From assembly GCA_026724425.1 (NCBI GenBank), contig JAIUCV010000001.1, forward strand, positions 4,722,001-4,786,000: a stretch of DNA of 64,000 bases. The letters run 5' to 3'. Below the pieces are notes generated by a model. That model was not told the DNA's origin. It searched no databases and saw only the letters and a list, made by a program, of their open reading frames with translations. Origin of the DNA: Erythrophleum ivorense (lineage: Eukaryota; Streptophyta; Magnoliopsida; Fabales; Fabaceae). Of the stretch, positions 39,551 to 51,259 are shown piece by piece. The position numbers and the translations under genes are program-made. The stretch's first letter is position 1. Each line of letters begins with the position of its first letter.

Positions 39551-40905
39551 CAAATTTTAATAAAGGTTTATATAATTTATTCTTGTTTTAAATGTTAAAA
39601 AAAGTATAAATATTTATTTTAAAAAAGAACGTATAAAGACTAAATTTAAAATTAAACATATTCTAAGAACTAAATATATAATCAAACCAAATTAAAATTG
39701 CACTTTTTTCCTTCTGTCTATTTTTCTCAATTTAAAGATACCTTTAAAAAAATTTACCTATAAGTATTAGAAAGTTATTATAAGATTTTTCAATAAAACT
39801 AATAATTTTTTGTGTAACTTAACATCCATGAGTCTTTAGAAAGTTATGATTTAATTGGATAAAAATACTAATTAAAGAACTTTGGATAAATTTAATTGTC
39901 CAGATAAAACATAATAGATAGAATACGTACATATTTCTTATTATGGTTAATTTGAGTATTTTTTTGAAATTATGATTTGAAATTAAATTTCAAACATACA
40001 CTCCTTTGCTCAATCTAATTCGTTTATACGTTTATAATTTTACTCTAATGAGAAAATGGAATAGTTTTGTAACGCCATTTTATTGCCTTTGGAAGGAATT
40101 GGACAACTTTTCGTATACAAACAGATAAATATATAATTTAATTGAGACTTGTAATCACTTTAACAATACTAAATAAATAATGTTGTGTTGTGTTGTGTTT
40201 CAAATAATATGATGTAGATTCATTCTATATGGCACAATAACTTAATTATAGTGTTAAGATATATATATATATATATATATATATTCATTGTCAATTAGAT
40301 TCAACTATATGATATTTTTTTTTCTTTTGGTAATATATTAGAAGGATTGATTCTTTGACACCACCTGTATTCTCATCTTACTACCATCACTTGGTCTAGT
40401 CCTAAGTGGTTACTATATGATAACTTTTTTATCAAGCCATTTCATGTGTATTTGAGCTTAAAATTTTTTAAATTTTTATTTAAGAATGAGTGGAAAATGA
40501 TATACAAAAGTAAAATAGTATATGATCTCTTAATATATTTTTAAAATTTTTTAATTTTATTATTTTTAAATATAACAAAATATAAAATAAAAATAATATT
40601 TTAATCATAACCTTAAAAAAAAAACTATTTAAATTTAATTTAAATAATCCTAATCACATGTTGATATGAATCCTCAAGTTTTGGAGAGCCATGTGCATCC
40701 CAAATGACATTAGCGCTAAGACACGTGGCATTATCTATCCCATCCAAACAATTTGAATACTGCAATTAAAAGTTAGGCACCTTACAAAGCAAGACACTTA
40801 AAAGCTTTGGCAAAAATTTCCTTTATACCATTATCTCTTTTGTCATTTTATATATAAATGTAGTCGTCAAAATTTAAATTGCGCCAATTGTGTACCGTAG
40901 TTAAA
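39551..40905 (+). repeat. Non-coding duplicated block, copy 1
   Basis: This segment is repeated in the same orientation at about 41738-42978. Shared landmarks include ATTGCACTTTTTTCCTTCT (39697 and 41892), CTCAATCTAATTCGTTTAT (about 40009 and 42216), the phrase around GCCATTTTATTGCCTTTGG, a GTGTTGTGTTG run, a (TA)n run after GTTAAGATAT, and AAAAGCTTTGG near the end. No open frame is conserved. Boundaries are approximate. Confidence 0.8.
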
Positions 40906-41737
40906 AGAATCTAAAAATATGTTAAAATTCAATCAATATAGCGTTCAATTTGGAGCAGATGAATTTTATAAATATATTTGATATATAAATTTTTATAAAA
41001 TTTAAAATATATGTATATTTGATATATTATATATATTTCAATATATATAATTAATTTTAAATTCAGTTCTAGAATTATATTAAATAATTAATTTAAATTT
41101 ATTCTATATGATAGATTTACATTTAAACTAATCTATTTAATTATGATTTGAATTAATTTAAATAGTATTTTTAAATTAATCAAATCTATCTTAAAACCTT
41201 AATATAACACACTTCTATAAATTAAGAGGCTAGGGGTTTTTTAGAATGATGAATTTTTGAAATAGCCGTCTCTAACTTTAGAGAGATAAAATGTACAAAC
41301 GTTTAGAAAAGGAAAAGAAAAACATCTTCTCTCATTGAACATATGATGTTCATGTTCAGTGGCGTTAGCACACTGTTCAAGTTGCAATGATCGTTCATGT
41401 GAATGTATGTATGCTCGTGTTTAGTGACGTTAGCACATCGTTCGAGTTGCAATGATCGTTCGTGTGGATATTGATAGAGGAAACTGGTTTGAAGCGTCAA
41501 TTCTTGAAATTCAACACTAGAAAGATAATACCGGTAAAGGAAACTAGTTTGAAGCGTTGATACCTGAGATCCAACGATAGAAAAAGAACCTATAGAATCA
41601 TGTGACAAAAATAAAACTCTTTAGCTTTATTCCATTTTAAATGACATTGATGGATCCATGAAAGGGATTCAAGTTCTTTTTTTTTTTTTTAATTTTTCGC
41701 TGTGCGTATTCTAGGAATCCTAATAGAATGTTTATAT
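40906..41737. repeat. Spacer between duplicated blocks with nested short tandem repeats
   Basis: AT-rich on the left. At 41353-41402 and 41417-41466 two roughly 50-bp units match closely (shared GTTAGCACA and GTTGCAATGATCGTTC). At about 41472-41523 and 41530-41585 a second pair of units shares GGAAACTxGTTTGAAGCG. A 101-codon minus-strand open frame across this stretch is a product of the repeats and not a supported gene. Confidence 0.7.
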
Positions 41738-42463
41738 AATTTTAATAAAACTTAATAAAGGTTTATATATTTTTTTTTTGTAAAATGTTCAAAAATAAGT
41801 ATAAAGATTAATTTCAAAAAATATAATATAAAAACTAAATTAAAAATTAGACGTACTATAAGAACTAAATATATAATCCAACCAAATGAAAATTGCACTT
41901 TTTTCCTTCTTTCTATTTTTCTCAATTTAAAGATAACCTTAAAATTTTTTTAAGAAAATTACTATAAGATTTTTCAATAAAAACTAGTAAGTTTTTTTTT
42001 TTGGGTAACTTAGCATTATTAAGTCTTTGGAAAGTTATGTTTTAATTGGATAAAAATACTAATTGGAGAACTTTAGATAAGTTTAATTGTCCAAATGAAA
42101 AATAATAGATAGAATATGCAAATATTTCTTATTATGGTTAATTTGAGTATTTTTTAAAAATTATGACTTGAAATCAATTTTTTTTCTTAAATAATTTTAA
42201 AGATACACTCCTTCGCTCAATCTAATTCGTTTATACGTTTATAATTTTACTCTAATGAGAAAATGGAATAGTTCTATAACGCCATTTTATTGCCTTTGGA
42301 AGGAATTGGATAAATTTTCGTATAAAAACAGCTGAATATATAATTTAATTGAGACTTGTAATCACTTTGACAATAATAAATAAATAATATTGTGTTGTGT
42401 TGCGTTTCAAATAATATGATGTAGATTCATTCTATATGGCACAGTAACTTAATTATAGTGTTA

Positions 42464-42494
<31 letters not shown>

Positions 42495-42978
42495 CTCATT
42501 GTCAATAGATTCAACTATATGATTACTTTCTTATCAAGTCATTGCATGTTATTTGAGCCTAAAAATTTTTGAAATTTTATTGAAGAATAAGTGGAGAATG
42601 GTATGCAAAAGCAAAGCAGTACGTGATCTCTCCATATTTTTAAATTTTTTTTATTTTATTAGTTTCAAATATAAAAAAAATATAAAATAAATATAATCTT
42701 TTAATTAAGAATTTTAAAAAATAAACAATAAAAAATTTAAATTTAATTTAAATAATCCAAATCACACTCTGAACCCACAACTTTTGATTAGCGTTAAGAC
42801 ACGTGGTATTATCTATGCCGTCCAAACAATTTGAAGACTGTAATTAAATGTTGGGCAACTTATAAAGCAGGACACTCAAAAGCTTTGGTAAAAATTTCCC
42901 TTATACCATTATTTATTTTGTCATTTTATATACAAATGTAGTGGTCAAAATTGAAATTGCACCAGTTGTGTAATTTAG
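41738..42978 (+). repeat. Non-coding duplicated block, copy 2
   Basis: Direct repeat of the block at about 39551-40905, offset by about 2.2 kb. The two copies differ by many substitutions and short indels, so the duplication is not recent. The (TA)n run at about 42466-42494 matches the one near 40258-40285 in copy 1. No gene was recognised. Confidence 0.8.
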
Positions 42979-45016
42979 CACTGACCTATTACAGTTTGTT
43001 TTTCTTGAAAATGAACCCCACGTCCCTACTAATTTGTAAGCATCTATTGATCCGTCACTTATAGCATTGATGCCATAGACTTTGGTTGCGGCACATGAAA
43101 ATGATCCTTTATTTAAATATAATAAGTTTAGAGCAATTTTAACTTTCAGATGTTGACAAATAAATATTATAAAACTTATAAGCATGTTTCATGCTAATTA
43201 TGATAAAATATAGATGTAAAAGATTTTTTTTTAATATGGTAAGAATATTTTTGAGTTAGTTTATAAATCTAGTGACATTAAGTTTTTGTTTTGGATAATT
43301 TTAAAGATAATTGTTAATTCTCATGTTTAAATCTAAATGCCAAAAAATTGAAGAGCATATTTTCTTAATCACTAAGTCTATACCTTAAAGATTCATTGTA
43401 AAAAGCAAACAAAAACAAAAATTTGACAAGTAGTCGAGAACAAATAATGACATAATATCATATCACATAGACTCCCTAGTGTGACGAGAGTATAAATTTG
43501 AGTATACCATGAATTTTAGTTATTATAAAATGATTATTAAATATAAAATAATTTTTATTAAATATTTATGTTCAATTAATTAAAAATATTATTTTATTTA
43601 ATAATTAATAGTTCTTAATAAATTAATTTAATGATTATATAATTAATTAGTATAATTATAATAATAAATTTAATAAATATACACAATATTACTATATTAC
43701 TTAATGATAATTATTATATCATAATTAGTATTCATAATACTCTTCAGTTTATGATATCTTCACTCAACTTTTTATTGAGGTGAATGAAGACTATAAGTTA
43801 GGTGCTAGTTTGATTGAAGATTTAGATTCTTTGATAATACGACGATGTTATATGAAAAAACAAAGCAGGTGAAATTTAATCAGGTAATAAATTTGACTTT
43901 AATGATAAATTTCATTCAATCTCACGCACCTTTTTTTTCTATCTCTCTTCTCATATGAGCATGTCTTTTTATTTTATTTTTTTAATTTTTAATTTTAGAA
44001 GATTCAGATCCCTCTCTCAATGTTCATTGTCATCTTTTATATTGCGAGTTACGTGAGCATATTAAACTGTTAACCATTCAGAGCGCGAATTGCGGAAAGC
44101 AACTCCTATTCGAAGGATTGAAATTTTCAAACAAATTTTTTAAATTGTAATTGGAGCTTATAATATCTTAAAAAATTAAGAATCAAAATCAAATTTTTAT
44201 AAGTGAAATCCATGCGTATTATAAATAAAGTTTATATGTAAAATAAATTTTAATTATTGATTATATGAATAATATGACACACTAGATATATATAAAAATT
44301 ATTCATTACCAAAATATCCCTGAAAACTTTTTGGTTAAATGTTGAAAAACGACAAAATATATAAAAAGTGAATATATAATGTGAAAACTAATTTTTATAT
44401 CTTTATTTTTTAAAAGGTAAAATAATTAATATAATTGATATTATTCATAATTTTAAAAAATTTTATTGAATCATTTTAGCAAACCAGACAATACTTAGAA
44501 AAGTTAAACGAAGACAACTTCATCTATCCCGAGTTATTACCTTCTTTTTCTCTCTCTCTCTGCCCCTTCTCTGTCTCTCTCACAACCACGAAGCAATTCT
44601 TCAACTACGGAAATTCAAAAAATGAAATAATTTTTAAAATTTCTTTAAATATTGATATTTAAATTCTTCAATGAAAATATGTTAAAGTATTTTTTGAAAA
44701 AATAATTTAACACTAAACGATTGAATAAAAAAATCTATCACTGTCATTTTTAAGAAATATGATAACAAACATTTAAAACATTTTATCAAACTTTTTTTTA
44801 GAGAAAAAATTATGTACAATTATTTATATTTTTATTATATATTTTTAATTAAAATATGATCAATATAAAATTCTTTAATAATAATAATTGCAACAGATGT
44901 ATAATTTTTGTAAACAACTATATGTTTCTTTATTTAAAATCTCGACCTGCCAAGAAATGTTTTATCCCGTTAAACTGTTGTCTCCCTTCACTGTCCAAAT
45001 GTATGACGGAGCCACC
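42979..45016. other. AT-rich intergenic DNA, nothing recognised
   Basis: About 2 kb, very AT-rich, with a CT-rich tract near 44540-44585. No coding frame, RNA gene or terminal repeat was found. Confidence 0.6.
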
Positions 45017-45272
45017 TGTTACGCCCCACATCGGATGGACTAGGGGAGGGTCCTGGACTTATAAAGCGGGGAGGTCTTTGCCACATCAGCTAGCTTTGAG
45101 GAGAAAGGGTAATGGTCTCCTCGATGTTCACGTGGCCCAGAGGTGGGTCCTCCGGAGGAGAGGGTAATGGCACCCGAGGTTGGGTGAGGCTGCACGCCCC
45201 GGATGGACATGGTGGTTTCGCTGCGCACTCTGACGAGCTAGCTTTTGGGGTGAGATAACTGACCCCGTGACA
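45017..45272. repeat. GC-rich LTR-like island (possible solo LTR or TRIM fragment)
   Basis: A sharp island of moderate to high GC in AT-rich DNA. It starts TGTTACGCCCCACATCGG and ends GACCCCGTGACA, so it has TG...CA ends with TGTxACG / CGTGACA complementarity. The inner phrases CCACATCGGATGGACTAGG, GGACTTATAAAG and GCTAGCTTTTGGGGTGAG are of the kind found in abundant plant LTR and TRIM elements (from memory of such repeats). A TATA-like TTATAAAG lies near 45058-45065. No clean target duplication or internal region is visible. Open frames on both strands are judged non-coding. Confidence 0.5.
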
Positions 45273-45806
45273 CACTGCTCTGCTACTGCTACCGGACAGC
45301 GCGATTAATGTTTTGCAATTATCTTAGACTGGTCAAACGACCTTCATATCGAATTGCAGTTCTTCATTCAAGAGTGCGCTTCTACAGGAATTTGTACAAC
45401 GTAACTAAATCAATATGCTTGCTCACTCGAGAGGTGTCAGAGTTTCGAGCACAATATCTACGTACGTAATATATGTAAATTGATCAATCTTTTGCATATA
45501 TCTAATGATTGTTTACTAATTATTGTATTGTAATTAGAATTTATAGTAAATCTGAGTTTATAAATTAATCATTATTCTCATATAAATCCCTTGCTTATTC
45601 ATTGCTGGGTCTCACAAAGGATTAAAATATTACAAAGATGGTCATTTTAAAATGTTTGACATATTCTTCTAAAGCAGCAAATGTTTATAAAAATAAATAA
45701 GTTGAAAAGCCAAATATAGGAATGTTCTTAGGTGAAAGACTAGGGAAACGTGATTCCTGAAAATCAGTTATCTGAATCTCTATGGCAGTATTAATATAAT
45801 GGTTAC

Positions 45807-45838
<32 letters not shown>

Positions 45839-48017
45839 ATGTACGTGCGTAAACGAACAAATAATCGATCAGTTGGAGGGGCAAATAGACAAAAACGATA
45901 TTTATATTTTTTTTGGGACAATATAAACGAAGATGAAGAGGATGGGGTTAGATTGACCAAAACTGGATGAATTGGGTCAATACGGACTCATGAAAATTTG
46001 GAAAATGGTCGAGTGGTGATAGTGTTCCAAACGGCTCCTCCCCTGTCAAGATATAACCTACTCATCCAGAGTTAAGATTGGATAATATATTTTTTTTCTT
46101 CGTTCAATCATCCTTTTATGACTAAATTATACGGATTTTTAAAATATGTTTAAAATTACATAAATATTTATTTATTTTTCAAAAATATATGAACCTCTGT
46201 TAAAATAAAAAATAAATTATATAAATCTCTTTTTAATTTATCTGAAATTATACACACATCATTTCTATTTTTAAAATATATACAAATTTCTTATAAAATA
46301 ATAAGTAAATAACATAAATCTTCTGAAATTTTTTTAAATTATACAGATATCCTTATTATTTTGGAAAGAGATTTATATGTATTTTAAAAATAAAAAGAAA
46401 TATATGTAATTTTAGTAAAATTTAAGAGAAATTTATGTAATTTATTCTTTATTTTATAAAATATTTGTGTATATTTTAAAAATAAAAGAAAAGTCTGTAT
46501 ACTTCTGAGAAAACTCAATTAAATTCATATGAGTTTACTAATTTATATCTCCTGCATAGATTGAGTTACAAGTAAGTTTACTAATTTATATAGGCATAAA
46601 CACGCACGGGATATTTGTGTATATCTCCTGTTGATTATCATTCATAATTTCTTATTAAATTATAATTATACTTAATTTGACATTTGAATCTTAAAATGGA
46701 AATTGTATCAATTGATATTTTTATTAGAAAGTTTGACAACACAAAAAGTGAACAATACTTTATACTCATTTAAGCTCCAAGGCCTTTAATGTCAGAATTA
46801 TTAGTTAGATTATATGATCATATAGTCTTAAAATTCTATCTCACCAAATTAAAAAAAAAAAAAAGGTTCTCAAAATTCTGTACCTCCCAAAAACTATATG
46901 TTCTTTTCAAGAGATGGAATCTTACAATCCTTAATCCCATCTTACAATTCGATAATTCTTACCTTTCGGCTGACTTTAGGTAAAATTTCAATCTTAAAAA
47001 TCTTGTTTAAGACAATCCAAGCATCATAGGCTAAAATCCAAGAGAACTCCTTCATTTGCTTGTTGAAAAAGGAAAAAAAAAATCAAGTTGTGATAGAATT
47101 AATAGTTCACTTAATATCTTTCAAGATTAATTTAATTTCATTAACTTCACACTTCATACTATTATTCTTTTTTCGGGTTCTTCTTCTTTTCTTCTTTTTT
47201 TTTTTTCTTTTCTTTTTAACACGAAACAAACATAAAGCACTAGAGATAAGAAGTGAGAAAAGAGATTGAGTAAAAATTTCACATCTCCTTATTTGTATTA
47301 AAAAAAAAGTGTCGCTGAAATGAAAACTAATAAAAAAATCCCAAGATATCTAGACCCTATATATGTAAGCCAAAAAAAAACTAAGATATTGGATTAGAAC
47401 ATGCATAATTTTTTTTTATTATTGCAAGATTCATTTTCGTTGAAGACTTGTATCTGTTTAATTAAATCTTGTACTAATAATATTGCGTTAATTTTAAAAA
47501 CATGCTTTATTAATTTTCAAATATCTGTTAAAAACAGTTTCTGTTGTTGGCTGAGTTTGTTTTAACAGTGTTTTTTATAGCTTAACCATAAAAAATAACA
47601 GATACTCTCATATATTTTTTTGTCAATTTCTGTAATATATATATATCGCTTTTCAGTGAATTCGAACTTGAAAGTAACATAATTGCCAACGACAATTTTA
47701 ACAAGCCATTATATCCTGTCATTTCTGCAAACTTTTCAACACCCCCATGTTCAAAATAACAATAATGGAAACAGAAGTTCGTAACACTGAGACGCTAGTA
47801 TGTAGTTTCTCCTCTAAAAATGATTATTTTCTTTCATATTATTCACAAAATATACGTTAACTTCTCAATGCTGTCAATTTCAAGAAAAAACAAATTATGA
47901 TTTTTAAAACAATTAAAAAATTAATGGAAAGAAGAAGAAAAAAAATTACCGGAAAGAAAAAATCTTATCTCCAAAAAGAAGAAAAATCTGATGGCGGAGG
48001 TAATCCACCGACTGACG
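45273..48017. other. AT-rich intergenic DNA
   Basis: Holds a (TA)n/(TATG)n run near 45807-45845, the inverted repeat described separately, long A and T runs near 46850 and 47190-47220, and a purine-rich stretch just before the kinase-like gene's stop codon. Open frames at 45685-45960 and 46789-46983 are low-complexity and not supported as genes. Confidence 0.6.
46202..46455. repeat. Long imperfect inverted repeat
   Basis: The left arm 46202-46304 pairs with the right arm 46352-46455 along almost its whole length, with an unpaired centre of about 47 bases; weaker pairing continues outward to about 46180 and 46480. The RNA or single strand could fold into a hairpin of about 100 bp. It fits an AT-rich foldback or MITE-type element. 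No coding sequence. Confidence 0.65.
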
Positions 48018-49469
48018 TCACCGAGGTGCTAATGAGATGGACAAGTCAATAGCCGTGCCCATATTCTCAGCCCACTTCTTAGTATCCAAATACAGCTTTG
48101 ACACCGAAAGCGCAACCCGACCCATATCTGGCCTCTCACTCGGATCCTCCACCACGCACTCCAACCCGACCCGAATCATCTCCGCCGCCACTTCCACCGG
48201 AAACGAATCCTTCAGCCTCTTATCCACCCACTTCCTCGCACCACCTTGCTCCGCTAGAGCCACCCTCGCTGTCTCCACCACGCTCACCCTTCTGTACCCT
48301 CCGTCGTCGTCGAACTCGTACTTCAACGCCTCTTGCCCACTGAGGAGCTCCAAAACCACGACCCCAAATGCGAACACATCCGATTTCTGCGTCGCGACCC
48401 CCCTGGCCTGATACTCCGGAGCCATGTACCCTCTCGTCCCTTCCAATCTTATCTTCCGGCTACCGGACCTCTTCAGCTCCTTAAATTTCGCAGAATCGGA
48501 ACTGGACGATGTGTCGGCGGCAACGATTTCGCTGCACAATTCCGAGGTACCGAAATGGCAAATCCTCGCATTCAGAGTATCCTCCGTGACGACGATGCTC
48601 GAGCTCTTAATATGATTGTGAACGAAATTCGAGTTCAGGCCGGAGAAATGGTGGATGTAATCAAGCCCGTGGGCAAGATCAGTCGCGATTTGCATCCGAG
48701 AAAGCCACGTCGAGAGATTAGTGAAGCTGGGATTCAAACGATTTCGAAGACAATCAGCGAGATTCACACCGCGAACATACTCATACACAAGATAAATGTA
48801 GTTCCCAGAGACGGATGCGCCGAGAAGTTTAATCAAGCTACTATGGTGGCTCCGGCAAATCACAGCGAGCCGATCTCGGAGCTCCGGCAGGTCCATGTGG
48901 CGGCGAAACTTGCGCTGGAAAACCAGAACCTCCTTCTCACGAACGGAGCATCGCCAAGATGAAGAAGAAGAAGAGGAGGAGAATTTATCAGATTTAAAAT
49001 TTCGGGTGGCGGAGGAAATCTCGGAGAACTCGTAGATATGAGGATTCTCAGGCAAAGTGTCCTTGAGGCTAGAGAGGGAGGCTCCACTTGAAACGGAGGA
49101 GGCTTTAGACCAGTCCTTGTAGTTGTAGCTAGTGGACTCCGTGGTAATGGTGAAAGAAGAAGAAGTGGGGGGGAGATTATTGGCGGTGGTGCGAGGAGAA
49201 GAGGAAGAAGTTTGAAAGGCGCGAGATCGACGGGGCCTGGGTTCGATCACGTTTGTGCTGTTTTTGGACTTGCACATCGAGTGGCTGAGGTTGGGGTTGG
49301 GGTTGGGGTTCGGGTTCGGGCTAACGTGCGCAGGGGAAAGAGGCAGATCATCAGCGAAAAAGGAATTTGGGTTGGTCTCTGAAAACTGAAAACCGACCCG
49401 ACGAAGGAAGGAAGGAGAAGGAGAAGGAGAAGATGGCTGCGTCTGATCGTGGAGTCGCGACCTCTTCAA
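48018..49469 (-). CDS. Kinase-like protein (predicted pseudokinase), single exon
   Basis: One open frame of 483 codons, stop TGA at 48018-48020. Residues 1-140 are Ser/Pro/Asn-rich and low-complexity, with a (PN)5 run near 51-60. The kinase-like domain spans about 145-475. It retains the APE-region GTRGYMAPEY (about 344-353), KSDVFAFGVVVLELLSG and the RPDM end, but lacks a Gly-rich loop (a Ser run at 164-171 instead). It reads HNHIKSS (284-290) where kinases have HRDIKSS, and HFG (305-307) for DFG. Both catalytic Asp residues are therefore replaced by His. No signal peptide or membrane segment is seen, so it is likely cytosolic. It belongs to the plant receptor-like kinase superfamily, near LysM-RLK-annotated soluble members such as Arabidopsis At3g57120 (recalled, not checked). 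There is no ATG at the first codon: the frame opens with TTG in the context GCCGCCATTGAAG. The first in-frame ATG is residue 65 (49275-49277), which would leave the domain intact. Confidence 0.85.
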   Translation of the reverse strand: MKRSRLHDQTQPSSPSPSPSFLRRVGFQFSETNPNSFFADDLPLSPAHVSPNPNPNPNPNLSHSMCKSKNSTNVIEPRPRRSRAFQTSSSSPRTTANNLPPTSSSFTITTESTSYNYKDWSKASSVSSGASLSSLKDTLPENPHIYEFSEISSATRNFKSDKFSSSSSSSSWRCSVREKEVLVFQRKFRRHMDLPELRDRLAVICRSHHSSLIKLLGASVSGNYIYLVYEYVRGVNLADCLRNRLNPSFTNLSTWLSRMQIATDLAHGLDYIHHFSGLNSNFVHNHIKSSSIVVTEDTLNARICHFGTSELCSEIVAADTSSSSDSAKFKELKRSGSRKIRLEGTRGYMAPEYQARGVATQKSDVFAFGVVVLELLSGQEALKYEFDDDGGYRRVSVVETARVALAEQGGARKWVDKRLKDSFPVEVAAEMIRVGLECVVEDPSERPDMGRVALSVSKLYLDTKKWAENMGTAIDLSISLAPR

Positions 49470-51014
49470 TGGCGGCTTTGCTTACGTGTTGCTTAGGCAA
49501 AGACGAAGGAACCGAACAGTTCACATGTATGTTTGATTCTCTCTCCGGAACGCATCGATAGACTGCAGTTATACGGCACCGTTCCCTGCGAGTGTAATAG
49601 TGTCAAAGCAAGGTTGAACTTCAAACTATTCTTCAATGATAGAAATGGTTTTTTGGCAAAAAATAAAAGGCTATGAATATTTTAAAATACTATTTTATAT
49701 CATTGATTTTACTTTTCAGACCAATATTTTTCACTGTTTATAAGTTGCAATGTGTAAATTTTTTTGCACTGTTTAGGATTTTAAACTAAGATTTGATTAT
49801 AAAATTAATATATAGATTTTTATAGTGAAAAATATAAACGTCTAACATCACTTATATTTTCATTTTCATCACCTGGACTATTCTAAGTGTACATAAATTT
49901 GTTAACTATAGCAAAACATTTTTTAAATTTTAAACTAAAATTAAATTAAATTTTAGTTAAAATTAACTGTAAGAGGATTTTTTGTTTTAACAAAATTCAC
50001 AAATTGATATAAAATTAAGATAAAAATACAAATATAAAAAGTCACATAAAGATTGTGTAGCCTCACATAATTAATTTTGACTAATTTTCATTTTATATCA
50101 AAATTCAACTAAGTGTTTTGTGTCCCAACTTTTTTCCCAATAAACATAAGTCTTCACCTGTAAAAGAAATTAGAAAAAAAGCCTATAAAAGAAATACTTC
50201 AGGAATCTACCATTTAGATGCCTCAAAATTATGGTGCTTATTCAACATAATCTACTGCTATTTACGAATGCAAAATAATTTACGGTGCTTATTCAATATA
50301 AATATGATTAGATATCAATGGTATAATGAGGAATATGCTACATGTATTTGTATCGTGGAATCTATGGGAAAAATTATTTACAAGTGTTAAGTTAAAACTA
50401 TTTATATTAAATAATTTTAAATTTTAAAATCATTTTAAAAGATTTAAAAAAAATTAAAATTCTAAATTATAACTTTTCTATATAATTTAAATTTTTTATT
50501 ATTATATTCTTTAAAATAATTTCAAATTTTAAAATCATTATATATAAATATGTTTAATTTAAAGTCTTTGACTATAATTTTTTCAATCTATAATGACACT
50601 TATTTATATACTATAGTATTTACTTTGTTGTTTCTGCCAATAATTTAAATATTTGTATTTGACTAATAATACATAATAAAGCATAGAAAATTTATTTTAG
50701 TTTTTAAAGATTGTTTTATTATTAATTTAATATTTTATTTTTATCACTTTAATATTTATTTGATAGTACAATTCTCTTTTAATTTCACATATTTTTAAAT
50801 TTTCAAAGATAATGTTGTTATTATTTTAATAATTAAAAAGAATAAAAATTAACATGAAGTTGGACTACTAAAGATCAAATTAATAATGATATTATCTTTC
50901 AATGATCAAAATAAAATTTGTCTAACAAGAAAAATGTTTTATTTCCAGTCAAAATGGCTCAAACCAAAACTAATATGAATGGATGACTTTGACAAACCTA
51001 GAAAAACTCATTGC
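49470..51014. other. Upstream region of the kinase-like gene and AT-rich intergenic DNA
   Basis: 49470-49620 is moderately GC-rich and probably the 5' UTR and promoter of the minus-strand gene; on the minus strand it holds a short upstream open frame starting ATGCGTTCC that ends in TAA before the main frame. The rest is AT-rich with no supported gene. Confidence 0.5.
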
Positions 51015-51245
51015 TAATAAATTGAGTAAGTTGAAAGAACCTTACTTTTATTCATATGAAAGTGTTTTATATATACAATGATTTGAGTAATGAATCTCAC
51101 AATAAGTGGTAATTATTTAAATCAAAATAACAGAAATAATTTAAAATAAAAGATTGAGAAAAACTAGTCAAAAATAATAGGCAACAAATTTGAAATTTTT
51201 AGTCCTTATCTTTTGCCTTAGTTTCTTTAGCAATAGTTTTTCCAA
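51015..51245 (-). repeat. Copia 3' LTR
   Basis: Matches 55541-55776 in direct orientation; shared landmarks are AAATTGAGTAAG at the left end, CACAATAAGTGG, AAATAAAAGATT and TTTAGTCCTTATC. On the minus strand it follows RNase H and the polypurine tract, so it is the 3' LTR. Confidence 0.85.
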
Positions 51246-51249
51246 TATG

Positions 51250-51257
51250 CCCCTTTT
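51250..51257 (-). other. Copia polypurine tract
   Basis: The minus strand reads AAAAGGGG immediately before the 3' LTR, the position and composition expected for the plus-strand primer of reverse transcription. Confidence 0.6.
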
Positions 51258-51259
51258 AA

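Noticed and set aside
41303..41608. 101-codon minus-strand open frame
   Set aside because: It coincides with short tandem repeats, and the peptide repeats itself in step with them.
44856..45275. Open frames on both strands across the GC-rich island
   Set aside because: They overlap on both strands in an LTR-like repeat and match no known protein; GC-rich DNA has fewer chance stops.
48037..48962. Plus-strand open frames of up to 209 codons opposite the kinase-like gene
   Set aside because: They are mirror frames of a clear minus-strand coding region and are Ser/Pro or Arg/Lys biased.
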